Positions 6,099-13,115 of a DNA stretch of 13,817 nucleotides are shown here, one piece after another. The stretch spans positions 1 to 13,817 of the forward strand of contig SMXE01000167.1 of the NCBI GenBank assembly GCA_004357015.1, read 5' to 3'. The DNA comes from Caldithrix sp. Its GTDB lineage: Bacteria > Zhuqueibacterota > Zhuqueibacteria > Oceanimicrobiales > Oceanimicrobiaceae. The notes beneath the pieces were generated by a model that was not told the origin of the DNA, searched no databases, and worked only from the letters and a program-made list of their open reading frames with translations. The position numbers and the translations under genes were made by a program. Numbering within the stretch: position 1 is the stretch's first letter; every line of letters starts with the position of its first letter.

Positions 6099-8306
6099 CT
6101 AAAACCGCACGCGTCCCTTATCCCGCCGCTTGCTTTTGTTCCGCCGCGTGACATTGACATGCTCGTCGCAATATTCGGTGGGAGCGAGATCTTTAAAAAA
6201 CACCTCTTCAATTACATTGCACGGACAATTGGGGCGCGCCAGTAGTTTAGAGTCCTCGCAAATTTCCACGCGCACTACGCCATCCGGCATTTGGAAATCC
6301 CGTTCGGGTAACCCGAGGGTGTCGTGAACCGCCTTCATATAGGGCGCCCAAATTGGAAGTGCAGCGCTGGCGCCGGTCTGGCCTTTGCCTAATGTAAGAG
6401 TGTAGTCGTCGATGCCAACCCAGACGCCGGTAGTGACTTGCGGCGTGAACCCGACAAACCATGCATCGCTGTAATCGTTTGTGGTTCCGGTCTTCCCCCC
6501 TGCGGGACGGTTGAAATTATACTTCCAGCGAGCACTGGCACCCGTTCCTTTGTTAATGACAGTGCCAAGCAAATCGGTGATGATGAAGGCCGTTTCTTTG
6601 CGAAGTACCTCCTGGCTGCGTGGAATATTCTGCTCGAGGATATTTCCGTTCTTGTCCTCCACTCGCAAAATCGCCACCGGCTCAACATGCACGCCCCCGT
6701 TGGCAAATACGCCAAAAGCAGAAGTGATTTCCATCGGTGTCACATCCGAGGCGCCGAGCGCAATGGCATCGACGGCCTGCAACTCCGATTTGATGCCCAT
6801 TTTGTGAGCGTACTCGACGACCAGGCTCGGTTTCTTAATGACGCTCTGTAAAACCCGCACGGTCACAAGGTTCAGGGATCGGCGCAAGCCCTCGCGCAAA
6901 GTGGTGGGCCCACCGACCGACAGATCATAATTCTGCGGCGACCAGCGTTTGCCGTTTTCCATAATAACGACCACCGGCTGATTGAGCACCTCATAGGTTG
7001 GGGGGTAGCCGTTGTCAATTGCGACGGTATAAACAAATGGCTTGAATGCAGATCCGGGCTGCCGGTGCGCCTGCACTGCTCGGTTGAACTTCGACTCCTC
7101 AAAATCTCTGCCGCCTACCATCGCTATAATGTGGCCGTTGGTCGGGTCAATGGAAACCAGCGCCACCTGCGCCCGGGCGCGCGCCGCGATGACCGAATCC
7201 ACAAACGTGGAGTCCCGCAGGAAGGCTGTCAGTTTCCCCTCATTTTCCTTAATAAATTCTTGGCTCAGTAACTTTTTTACGCGGCCTTTGCTGCGGTAAT
7301 AGGCGGCGACACTTTTTTGCAGGTTTTCCATGTGCTCATTGACGGCGCGTTCTGCACACGCCTGCGCCCGCGAGTCCAGCGTGGTGTAGATGGAAAGCCC
7401 GTCCGTGTACAGGTCATAGCCGTACTTTTTTTGCAAGATTTGCCGGATGTATTCGGTAAAATAGGGCGCCAGGCGTCCGGTTACCGTCTTGCTCTGGTCC
7501 ACCTCAATCGGTTTCTGCACGAGGTTGGCATACATCTCATCATCAATGTAGTTCATCTCATGCATCGATCTCAGCACAATATTGCGCCGGGTCAAGCACC
7601 GGTTGGGATAGCGAATAGGCGAATATCGGTTCGGCGCTTTCAGCACTCCGATCAAAATCGCGCTTTCATCCACATCGATGTCTTGCAAATCTTTGCCAAA
7701 AAATGTGATCGCCGCGGACTGGGCGCCATAAGCGCTGTGGCCAAAATACATGTGGTTCAAGTACATCTCCAGAATTTCTGGCTTGGTGTAGGTGCGCTCG
7801 ATCTGAATGGCCGTAATCAATTCCTTGATTTTCCGCGTGTAGGTTTTTTCCAGGCTTAAATAGAGCTGACGGGCGAGTTGCTGCGTCAACGTACTCGCCC
7901 CCTCTTTTTTCAGACTGCCGGCAATCACGTTCTTGAGAAACGCGCCGCCAAGTCTTCGAATGTCCATGCCCCAATGGTCATAAAACCTGCGATCCTCAGT
8001 TGCGATAACCGCATCGATGAGACTTTCCGGCATCTCCTCCAGCGGCACAAAACTCCGCTTTTCAAGATAGTACTCGTGAATCACTTTCATGTCCGAGGAA
8101 TAGACTTTGGCAGCCAGTTTCGGTTTGTACGCTTCCAACTGCTGCAAGGAGGGCAGGCTTCGCGTGACGAGAAAAAGGTAAACCACTGGCGCCAGCAGAA
8201 CCACAGCGAGCACCGCCCACAGAGCTTTGCGTTTTTTTGCGCCACCTGCATTGCCGGTGGTTATGAAATCAGGATCGGGTTCGGAATCCTTGAATTTCCG
8301 TCTCAT
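6099..8306 (-). CDS. mrcA: Penicillin-binding protein 1A (class A, bifunctional)
   Basis: This 735-residue inner-membrane enzyme polymerises lipid II and cross-links peptidoglycan. A basic cytoplasmic tail leads to a single transmembrane anchor (about residues 29-48). The GT51 transglycosylase domain follows, with ATEDRRFYDHWG (catalytic Glu104), GASTLTQQLARQL and IERTYTKPEILEMYLN (second Glu170). The transpeptidase domain has the nucleophile motif SAFK (Ser419, Lys422), the SLN triad (477-479) and KTGT (605-608). The C-terminal tail has five cysteines in the pattern found in many PBP1A proteins outside Enterobacteria, and ends in a very basic stretch (NKSKRRDKGR). All catalytic residues are present. 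The Shine-Dalgarno is weak. It lies 72 nt after the lpxH-like gene and is probably co-transcribed with it. Confidence 0.96.
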   Translation of the reverse strand: MRRKFKDSEPDPDFITTGNAGGAKKRKALWAVLAVVLLAPVVYLFLVTRSLPSLQQLEAYKPKLAAKVYSSDMKVIHEYYLEKRSFVPLEEMPESLIDAVIATEDRRFYDHWGMDIRRLGGAFLKNVIAGSLKKEGASTLTQQLARQLYLSLEKTYTRKIKELITAIQIERTYTKPEILEMYLNHMYFGHSAYGAQSAAITFFGKDLQDIDVDESAILIGVLKAPNRYSPIRYPNRCLTRRNIVLRSMHEMNYIDDEMYANLVQKPIEVDQSKTVTGRLAPYFTEYIRQILQKKYGYDLYTDGLSIYTTLDSRAQACAERAVNEHMENLQKSVAAYYRSKGRVKKLLSQEFIKENEGKLTAFLRDSTFVDSVIAARARAQVALVSIDPTNGHIIAMVGGRDFEESKFNRAVQAHRQPGSAFKPFVYTVAIDNGYPPTYEVLNQPVVVIMENGKRWSPQNYDLSVGGPTTLREGLRRSLNLVTVRVLQSVIKKPSLVVEYAHKMGIKSELQAVDAIALGASDVTPMEITSAFGVFANGGVHVEPVAILRVEDKNGNILEQNIPRSQEVLRKETAFIITDLLGTVINKGTGASARWKYNFNRPAGGKTGTTNDYSDAWFVGFTPQVTTGVWVGIDDYTLTLGKGQTGASAALPIWAPYMKAVHDTLGLPERDFQMPDGVVRVEICEDSKLLARPNCPCNVIEEVFFKDLAPTEYCDEHVNVTRRNKSKRRDKGRVRF

Positions 8307-8378
8307 AAACTTTGGCCTAACAAATTAAGAATGGTAAGTTGAGGGTTATACTCCCGCAATGCCGCCAGGTTTCGCCTG

Positions 8379-9107
8379 TCACGTCTCATCGGGGACTTCC
8401 CAGGTTTTCAAATTAAAGGACTTCTCTGTCAGTTGCAAATAGGTGAAGCATGTGACCCAATCCCCCAAATTTATGTAATATTTAGACCCGGAACACTCAA
8501 GAACGGGTTCGTGCGAGTGTCCCAAGATGACGGCATCAAACCCGTCTTCAAGTTTCTTCAAGGCGAACTCCCGGTACTGTACGATGTAGGGGTTTTTGCC
8601 TTTTGCCTTGCTCCTGCCAGACACATAACGCGCCAACGGAATCCCGATATCCGGATGAATGAGTCGATAAAGGAAAATGTTTTGCCGGTTCTTGAAAATT
8701 TTTTTAATGAACCGTAGTTTTCGCTCTCCCGCGGCGAGACCGTCGCCATGTGCAACGAAAAGCTTTAAGTCGTTGTGGACCACACTGGCAGGCTCGTGAT
8801 ACAGCTCCACGCCCACTTCCTCCACGAAATACTTGTCTTGCCACAAATCGTGATTGCCTGTAAAATAGCGCACGACTGTGCCGGATTCCACCAACTGGCA
8901 CAAACCAGCAACAACTTTCAGGCTTATCTTGGGAATGGCCTTACGGTACTCAAACCAGAAGTCGTACAGGTCACCCACAACATATAGATAATCGGCTTTC
9001 TCTTTGATGGACTTCAAGAAAGAAGTGAGACGGGCGATTTTTGCGCTTTCCAATGACTCAGAATGCGCTCCAAGATGAACATCGGAAATAAAATAGACGC
9101 GATCCAC
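8379..9107 (-). CDS. lpxH: UDP-2,3-diacylglucosamine diphosphatase-like metallophosphoesterase (LpxH type)
   Basis: This 242-residue calcineurin-like phosphoesterase has all the metal-binding blocks in order: SDVHLG (Asp9, His11), GDLYDFW (Asp46), GNHD (Asn85, His86), AHGDGL (His120) and GHSHEP (His197, His199). The GDLYDFW block and the insertion with FLYRLIHPDIGIPLARYVSGRSKAK match LpxH-like proteins of the Bacteroidetes/FCB type, which hydrolyse UDP-2,3-diacylglucosamine to lipid X in lipid A synthesis at the inner membrane. Length fits. GNHD rather than GNRD leaves room for a different pyrophosphate substrate, so lpxH is the best but not the only name. The start is a GTG at 9107 with no Shine-Dalgarno; a TATAGT element lies 8 nt upstream, which may mean a leaderless message. 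It heads the - strand envelope run and is divergent from the BMC genes. Confidence 0.85.
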   Translation of the reverse strand: MDRVYFISDVHLGAHSESLESAKIARLTSFLKSIKEKADYLYVVGDLYDFWFEYRKAIPKISLKVVAGLCQLVESGTVVRYFTGNHDLWQDKYFVEEVGVELYHEPASVVHNDLKLFVAHGDGLAAGERKLRFIKKIFKNRQNIFLYRLIHPDIGIPLARYVSGRSKAKGKNPYIVQYREFALKKLEDGFDAVILGHSHEPVLECSGSKYYINLGDWVTCFTYLQLTEKSFNLKTWEVPDET

Positions 9108-9115
9108 AGGACCAA

Positions 9116-9121
9116 ACTATA
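9116..9121 (-). promoter_or_regulatory. Possible -10 element of the lpxH-like gene
   Basis: Reading the - strand, TATAGT (5 of 6 to consensus) ends 8 nt before the GTG start of the lpxH-like gene. No good -35 is present at 16-18 nt; the nearest is TTGCAT at 15 nt. If used, transcription would begin at or within a couple of bases of the start codon. Confidence 0.35.
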
Positions 9122-9185
9122 GATTCATCGGCAAAAATGCAACAGTTTTCGCGTCTGGCGTCGCAGCTTGCGGGTGAAAAATATG

Positions 9186-9214
9186 TTGACAATATATAAA
9201 AGAATCCCTATTAT
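9186..9214 (+). promoter_or_regulatory. Strong sigma-70 promoter upstream of the BMC genes
   Basis: A perfect -35 TTGACA (9186-9191), a 17-nt A/T-rich spacer and a -10 TATTAT (9209-9214, 5 of 6) give one of the two best promoters in the window. Transcription would start near 9221, leaving a leader of about 60 nt before the first BMC start codon. It is the only clear promoter seen on the + strand upstream of ispE, and no terminator separates it from the genes downstream as far as the hairpin after the tRNA. Confidence 0.85.
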
Positions 9215-9281
9215 TTCCGTTGATTAGGTTCCCACAGTACTTCATTCAGATCCAATGACTAACAGGAAGGAGTTCCTTTCG

Positions 9282-9563
9282 ATGAGCTTAGATGCGTTAG
9301 GTATGATAGAGACCAGGGGACTGGTTGGTGCGATCGAGGCTGCTGACGCCATGGTTAAGGCCGCAAAAGTATCGCTGATCGGGAAAGAAAAAATCGGCGG
9401 TGGCTATGTCACCGTAATGGTCAGAGGTGACGTAGGTGCTGTAAAAGCCGCCACCGACGCCGGCGCATCGGCTGCCGAAAAAGTCGGTGAACTCGTCTCG
9501 GTGCACGTCATCCCTCGGCCACATGCCGATGTTGAGATGCTCCTGCCCGCCCGCAACGAATAA
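9282..9563 (+). CDS. Bacterial microcompartment hexameric shell protein (BMC-H), PduA/EutM/CsoS1-like
   Basis: This 93-residue protein is a single BMC domain of standard length. It contains [20 protein letters not shown] (first strand and helix), [23 protein letters not shown] and [25 protein letters not shown]. Such proteins form flat hexamers that tile the shell of metabolosomes and carboxysomes. The pore loop is KIGGG at residues 37-41, small and Gly-lined as in PduA-type and Haliangium-type shell proteins, fitting passage of small polar metabolites. An upstream in-frame ATG at 9255 exists. The ATG at 9282 is preferred because AAGGAG lies 9 nt before it and because family members begin only a few residues before ALGMIE. 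It is 27 nt upstream of a second BMC gene. No BMC-P or encapsulated enzyme gene is in the window. Confidence 0.96.
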   Translation: MSLDALGMIETRGLVGAIEAADAMVKAAKVSLIGKEKIGGGYVTVMVRGDVGAVKAATDAGASAAEKVGELVSVHVIPRPHADVEMLLPARNE

Positions 9564-9590
9564 ACCATTTTCATTAGAATGGGTTGACAA

Positions 9591-10046
9591 ATGGATGAGA
9601 GAGCTCTGGGACTGATAGAAACCAGAGGCCTTGTTGGCGCAATTGAAGCAGCCGACGCGATGGTCAAGGCTGCCAAAGTCAAGCTCATCGGAACTGAAAC
9701 AACCATAGCTGCACTCGTCACTGTAAAAGTGGTCGGCGAAGTCGGTGCAGTAAAAGCCGCCGTTGACGCGGGAGCGATAGCGGCTGAACGGATCGGCGAG
9801 CTCGTCGCATGTCACGTCATCCCACGCCCGCACGACGAAACCGAGAAACTCGTCTACGAAGAAGTAAACCTGAATCCCCCGCCATCTGCTGAACAACCGC
9901 AACTGCACAAGATCGAAAACCTGCCGGTACGTCAGTTGCGGCGACTGGCAAGGGAGATGCCGGACTTCCTAATTCAGGGCAGGGAAATCTCAAAGGCCAA
10001 TCGAGATCTTCTGCTCAAAAAATTTCGGGAGTATCATAACCGATAG
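9591..10046 (+). CDS. BMC-H shell protein with a C-terminal helical extension
   Basis: This 151-residue protein has an N-terminal BMC domain (residues 1-91) that aligns without gaps to the gene before it, with 59 identical residues of 77 between positions 5 and 81 by hand count. The pair is a tandem duplication. The pore loop differs: TTIAA at 37-41 instead of KIGGG, so the pore is likely more hydrophobic or occluded. After residue 91 comes an acidic then Pro-rich linker ([12 protein letters not shown]) and a basic module (about 108-151) with two predicted helices, [11 protein letters not shown] and [16 protein letters not shown], joined by a short PDFLIQG loop. The module resembles E3-binding or SAP-like helix-loop-helix domains; its job is unknown. 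EutK is a precedent for a BMC domain with a C-terminal nucleic-acid-binding-type domain. There is no clear Shine-Dalgarno, so it may be made in smaller amounts than its partner. Confidence 0.93.
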   Translation: MDERALGLIETRGLVGAIEAADAMVKAAKVKLIGTETTIAALVTVKVVGEVGAVKAAVDAGAIAAERIGELVACHVIPRPHDETEKLVYEEVNLNPPPSAEQPQLHKIENLPVRQLRRLAREMPDFLIQGREISKANRDLLLKKFREYHNR

Positions 10047-10076
10047 ATTTGATTTCCCCTCCTGCCCACTGCTGTT

Positions 10077-10967
10077 ATGAACGTCATTCAACTGCCATCC
10101 TACGCTAAGATAAATCTCGGCCTGCTCATCAAAGGCAAACGGGCGGATGGATTCCACGAGATCGAAACCATTTTACAGCAAATCTCGCTATGCGACAATA
10201 TCAAGCTGACGTTGACCGAAAGCAGCCGCATAAGCCTGCAATGCAGCGACGGCGCTTTACCAAGGGACGCATCCAATCTCTGCGTCCAGGCGGCCAGACT
10301 CCTGAAAGACCGAACAGGATACGAGCAGGGAGTTGACATTGCCCTCGAAAAAAACATCCCGGTGGGGGCCGGACTCGGCGGCGGCAGCAGCAACGCAGCG
10401 GTGGTCCTGCTGGGGCTGAACAAGATGCTCAACCTCAAGCTTTCAGCGCAACAACTGGAGGAAATGGCCGCGACGCTGGGTTCCGACATCCCGTTCTTCA
10501 TTAGAGGCGGCACATGTTTGGCCACGGGCAGGGGAGAAATTTTGCAGCAAGTCAGCCTTGATTTATCGTCCAAAACTGTCCTGATTGTGTTCCCCGGGAT
10601 TCCCATTTCCACGAAGCGGGCTTACGAGAATTTGGACTTGACAAAAAGGAAAAAATATCTTACATTGTCAAGTTTTGAGGAAAAAAAATTCAACGATGTA
10701 GAATTCTTTAAAGTCATTCGAAACGATTTTGAAGAAAGCGTTTTTCCTTCGTTCCCCGCTCTCGGCCACATAAAACGCCAGATGAATGAACACCATGCAG
10801 CGTTTGTCGGTCTTTCCGGCTCCGGTTCTGCGCTGTTTGCTCTTTTTGGCAAACGCCGTGCCGCGGAAAAAGCAAGAAATGCGCTGGAGGAGGGATTCGC
10901 TGTATTTGTTGCGGAATTCATTCATTGGGGATACGCGCAAATAAATAGCGAGATGCAGGTGCGATAG
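10077..10967 (+). CDS. ispE: 4-diphosphocytidyl-2-C-methyl-D-erythritol kinase
   Basis: This 296-residue GHMP kinase performs the ATP-dependent 2-phosphorylation step of the MEP isoprenoid pathway. Family marks are the N-terminal YAKINLGLLIKGKRADGFHEI (catalytic Lys11), the Gly-rich ATP loop PVGAGLGGGSSNAA (residues 96-108), LGSDIPFFIRGGTCLATGRGE (catalytic Asp137) and the C-terminal GLSGSGSALFALF. Length is normal (about 280-310). It starts 30 nt after the second BMC gene without a strong Shine-Dalgarno, so it probably shares that transcript. The stretch at about residues 187-212 is richer in Lys and Phe and in A/T bases than the rest, but lies in a variable loop. No other MEP-pathway gene is in the window. 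Confidence 0.97.
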   Translation: MNVIQLPSYAKINLGLLIKGKRADGFHEIETILQQISLCDNIKLTLTESSRISLQCSDGALPRDASNLCVQAARLLKDRTGYEQGVDIALEKNIPVGAGLGGGSSNAAVVLLGLNKMLNLKLSAQQLEEMAATLGSDIPFFIRGGTCLATGRGEILQQVSLDLSSKTVLIVFPGIPISTKRAYENLDLTKRKKYLTLSSFEEKKFNDVEFFKVIRNDFEESVFPSFPALGHIKRQMNEHHAAFVGLSGSGSALFALFGKRRAAEKARNALEEGFAVFVAEFIHWGYAQINSEMQVR

Positions 10968-11025
10968 AAAATGACTTTTCGATGAGCATGAATTCAACTG
11001 AGTGGTCATTTCTATGGAGGGATGC

Positions 11026-11337
11026 ATGGAGATTACAGAAATCAATGTCAGCTTAAGGAACGAGGATAAGCTGAAAGCATTTGTAAACATCACGTTTGAA
11101 GATGCTTTTGTGGTACGTGGAATGAAGATCATTAAAGGCACAAGCGGTTACTTTGTCAGTATGCCAAGCCGAAAAATGCCCGATGGCTCATATCGCGATA
11201 TTGCGCACCCGATCAGAAACGAATTCAGGCAATACTTGGAAAAGAAAATTCTGGACGAATATCAGAAGGCCTTGGACCAACAGGGAAACGAGCTTTCCGA
11301 AAACGTGACTTCAGAATTAAAAGACATCGAAGAATAG
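11026..11337 (+). CDS. spoVG: SpoVG-family RNA/DNA-binding regulator
   Basis: This 103-residue protein matches SpoVG along its core: MEITEINVSLRNEDKLKAFVNITFEDAFVVRGMKI, GYFVSMPSRKMPDGSYRDIAHPI and a helical C-terminus. SpoVG proteins bind nucleic acids and act as pleiotropic post-transcriptional or transcriptional regulators; the name comes from Bacillus sporulation, which is not implied here. The frame opens at 11002, but I chose the ATG at 11026. GGAGGG lies 5 nt before it, and the family begins at exactly this Met-Glu-Ile-Thr. The gene is 58 nt after ispE and only 10 nt before tRNA-Gln, so the tRNA is probably processed from a shared transcript. The C-terminal 20 residues are acidic and variable. 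Confidence 0.95.
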   Translation: MEITEINVSLRNEDKLKAFVNITFEDAFVVRGMKIIKGTSGYFVSMPSRKMPDGSYRDIAHPIRNEFRQYLEKKILDEYQKALDQQGNELSENVTSELKDIEE

Positions 11338-11347
11338 TTTTCTGAAT

Positions 11348-11419
11348 TGGGGCGTCGCCAAGTGGCAAGGCACAGGGTTTTGGTCCCTGCATTCGGAGGT
11401 TCGAATCCTCCCGCCTCAG
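11348..11419 (+). tRNA. tRNA-Gln (anticodon UUG)
   Basis: The cloverleaf folds fully. The acceptor stem TGGGGCG / CGCCTCA starts with the U1-A72 pair characteristic of glutamine tRNAs and has one G-U pair. The D-arm stem is GCC/GGC. The anticodon stem CAGGG/CCCTG encloses a 7-nt loop with anticodon TTG, which reads CAA. The T-arm is GGAGG-TTCGAAT-CCTCC. The discriminator is G73 and the following bases are CAA, so the 3' CCA is not encoded. It lies between spoVG and prs, 10 nt after spoVG, with no promoter of its own visible. Confidence 0.97.
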
Positions 11420-11448
11420 CAAAAAAACTTGTGTACTGGAATTGAATA

Positions 11449-11482
11449 AAATGACGGAATCCGGTTCGGGTTGCCGTCATTT
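11449..11482 (+). terminator. Hairpin between tRNA-Gln and prs, terminator- or attenuator-like
   Basis: AAATGACGG (11449-11457) pairs perfectly with CCGTCATTT (11474-11482). An inner AATCC / GGGTT stem (one G-U pair, one bulged G) extends it around a 5-nt loop. The bases after it are CTTATG, so the T-run is short and termination is likely partial. It ends 20 nt before the prs start codon and could set the 3' end of the tRNA precursor or modulate prs expression. Confidence 0.55.
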
Positions 11483-11502
11483 CTTATGTTACTGAACTGG
11501 AA

Positions 11503-12438
11503 ATGTTACCAAACCCTATCCTGTTTAGCGGCAACGCCAACCGAGCGTTGGCGGAAAAAATGGCGAGCTACCTCGAGATACCGGTAGGCGACGCACAGAT
11601 CCGTTATTTCAGCGACGGCGAGATCTGGGTAAAGTATAACCAGAACATCCGCGGCGCCGATATCTTTATCGTGCAGTCCACGAACTCGCCCACCAGCAAC
11701 CTGATGGAATTGCTGATCATGCTCGATGCTGCCCGGCGCGCTTCAGCGGAGCGAATAACGGCGGTTATTCCGTATTTCGGTTATGCCCGGCAGGACCGGA
11801 AAGATCAGCCCCGCGTGTCAGTGACCGCGAAGCTGGTCGCGAATCTTTTGACCACGGCCGGCGCCGGCAGAATTCTGACAATGGACTTGCACGCGCCGCA
11901 GATTCAGGGCTTCTTTGACATTCCGGTGGACCATCTGTATTCGTCCATAATTTTCAGCGATCATTTCAGGGACATGAATTTGCCGGATCTGACTGTCCTT
12001 TCACCCGACATAGGCGGCATCACCCTGGCACGCGCCTATGCCAAGCGGTTGAACGCCCCGCTCGCGATTATTGACAAGCGGCGGTCCAAACACAATGAAG
12101 CTGAGATTATGAACATCATCGGGGAGGTGGCAGACCGCAACATCTTGATCATCGATGACATCGTGGATACAGCAGGAACATTGTGCAATGCAGCCAAGGC
12201 GCTAAAAGAACAGAGCGCGCTCGATATTTATGTAGCATGCACGCACCCTTTGCTCTCGGGGCCGGCCATCGAACGGCTCACAAAAGCGCCGATCACCATG
12301 ATGAAAGTGACAGACACGGTGCATTTGCCACCCGAGAAGCATCTCGATAAGATTGAGATTCTGACGGCCTCAGCCTTGTTTGGTGAAGCTATTAAAAGAA
12401 TACATGGAGAAGAATCGATAAGTTCATTGTTTGATTAA
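11503..12438 (+). CDS. prs: Ribose-phosphate pyrophosphokinase (PRPP synthetase)
   Basis: This 311-residue class I PRPP synthetase makes PRPP from ribose 5-phosphate and ATP for nucleotide, His and Trp synthesis. Visible motifs: FSGNANRALAEK near the start, FSDGEIWV, PYFGYARQDRK (ATP-binding flexible region, residues 90-100), MDLHAPQIQGFFDIPVDHL (catalytic His130), SPDIGGITLARAYAKRL, IDKRR and the PRPP loop DDIVDTAGT (218-226). Length is standard. There is no strong Shine-Dalgarno (CTGGAA just upstream). It is followed by rplY after 18 nt, as in many bacteria. Its product serves the same nucleotide pool as the salvage operon at the other end of the window. Confidence 0.97.
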   Translation: MLPNPILFSGNANRALAEKMASYLEIPVGDAQIRYFSDGEIWVKYNQNIRGADIFIVQSTNSPTSNLMELLIMLDAARRASAERITAVIPYFGYARQDRKDQPRVSVTAKLVANLLTTAGAGRILTMDLHAPQIQGFFDIPVDHLYSSIIFSDHFRDMNLPDLTVLSPDIGGITLARAYAKRLNAPLAIIDKRRSKHNEAEIMNIIGEVADRNILIIDDIVDTAGTLCNAAKALKEQSALDIYVACTHPLLSGPAIERLTKAPITMMKVTDTVHLPPEKHLDKIEILTASALFGEAIKRIHGEESISSLFD

Positions 12439-12456
12439 AAATCCGGAGACTGTGTG

Positions 12457-13104
12457 ATGGCAGAAGTGCTTAATGTTGAAAAAAGAGAAAACCTCAGCAG
12501 AAGCGAAAGCAGACGGTTGAGGCGCACGGGACGAGTGCCCGGCATTTACTATATTCACGGTGAAGAATCTCTACCACTTTCCGTGGATCTAAAAGAATTT
12601 CAGAGCGTTATTCATTCAGATGCGAACATCGTGGACCTCGCCTTCCCTGACCAGAAACACCAGGTCAAATGCGTCATCCGCGAGGTACAGTGGGACCCGG
12701 TTCAGAGCAACCCACTGCACGTGGACTTCCTGGGCGTTAAGCTCACTGAAAAGGTCACGGTAGCGATTCCCGTTCATCTTGTCGGAACCTCAACCGGCGT
12801 TAAGAATAACGGCGGCATCTTGCAACACGTTATTCGCGAACTCAACGTTGAATGCCTGCCGCTTGACATTCCCGAGCACTTCGAAATTGACGTCACAGAC
12901 CTTGAAGTTGGCGACGCCATCCATATTTCCGATATTTCTATCGACAAGGTCACCATTCTCAATGATTCAGACCAGTCAATTGCCATTGTGAGACCTCCGG
13001 CGGTCGTGGTAGAAGAGGTTGAAGAAGTAGCGGAAGAAGAAGTCACGGAACCCGAAATCGTTGGCGAGAAAAAAGATGAAGCCGAGGAAGCGGCCAGGGA
13101 ATAA
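12457..13104 (+). CDS. rplY: 50S ribosomal protein L25/general stress protein Ctc
   Basis: This 215-residue protein is the long TL5/CTC form of L25 and binds 5S rRNA. The L25 domain (about residues 1-92) shows RENLSRSESRRLRRTGRVPGIYY and NPLHVDFLGV. The C-terminal beta domain (about 95-185) contains VGTSTGVKNNGGILQHVIRELNVECLP, the classic CTC motif. An acidic Glu-rich tail (about 186-215) follows, common in this form. The ATG at 12457 has GGAG 9 nt upstream; the overlapping GTG at 12454 would add one residue and cannot be excluded. It lies between prs and pth, the conserved ctc position. Confidence 0.95.
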   Translation: MAEVLNVEKRENLSRSESRRLRRTGRVPGIYYIHGEESLPLSVDLKEFQSVIHSDANIVDLAFPDQKHQVKCVIREVQWDPVQSNPLHVDFLGVKLTEKVTVAIPVHLVGTSTGVKNNGGILQHVIRELNVECLPLDIPEHFEIDVTDLEVGDAIHISDISIDKVTILNDSDQSIAIVRPPAVVVEEVEEVAEEEVTEPEIVGEKKDEAEEAARE

Positions 13105-13115
13105 CCAACCTGTTT

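Noticed and set aside
7317..7859. 180-codon + strand open frame inside PBP1A
   Set aside because: It is antisense to the well-supported PBP1A transglycosylase/linker region and has no recognisable motif.
9584..9589. TTGACA just before the second BMC gene, considered as a separate promoter
   Set aside because: At 17 nt the matching hexamer is TGGGAC, nothing like a -10, and it would fall inside the gene.
9297..9908. 203-codon open frame antisense to both BMC genes
   Set aside because: Cys/Phe/Asp-rich composition with internal repetition that simply mirrors the duplicated BMC genes on the other strand; no start signal or recognisable domain.
10969..11011. AAATGAC/GTCATTT inverted arms upstream of spoVG, matching the outer arms of the hairpin before prs
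   Set aside because: Seven-base arms with a 29-nt loop can arise by chance, and the similarity to the prs hairpin does not extend beyond these bases.
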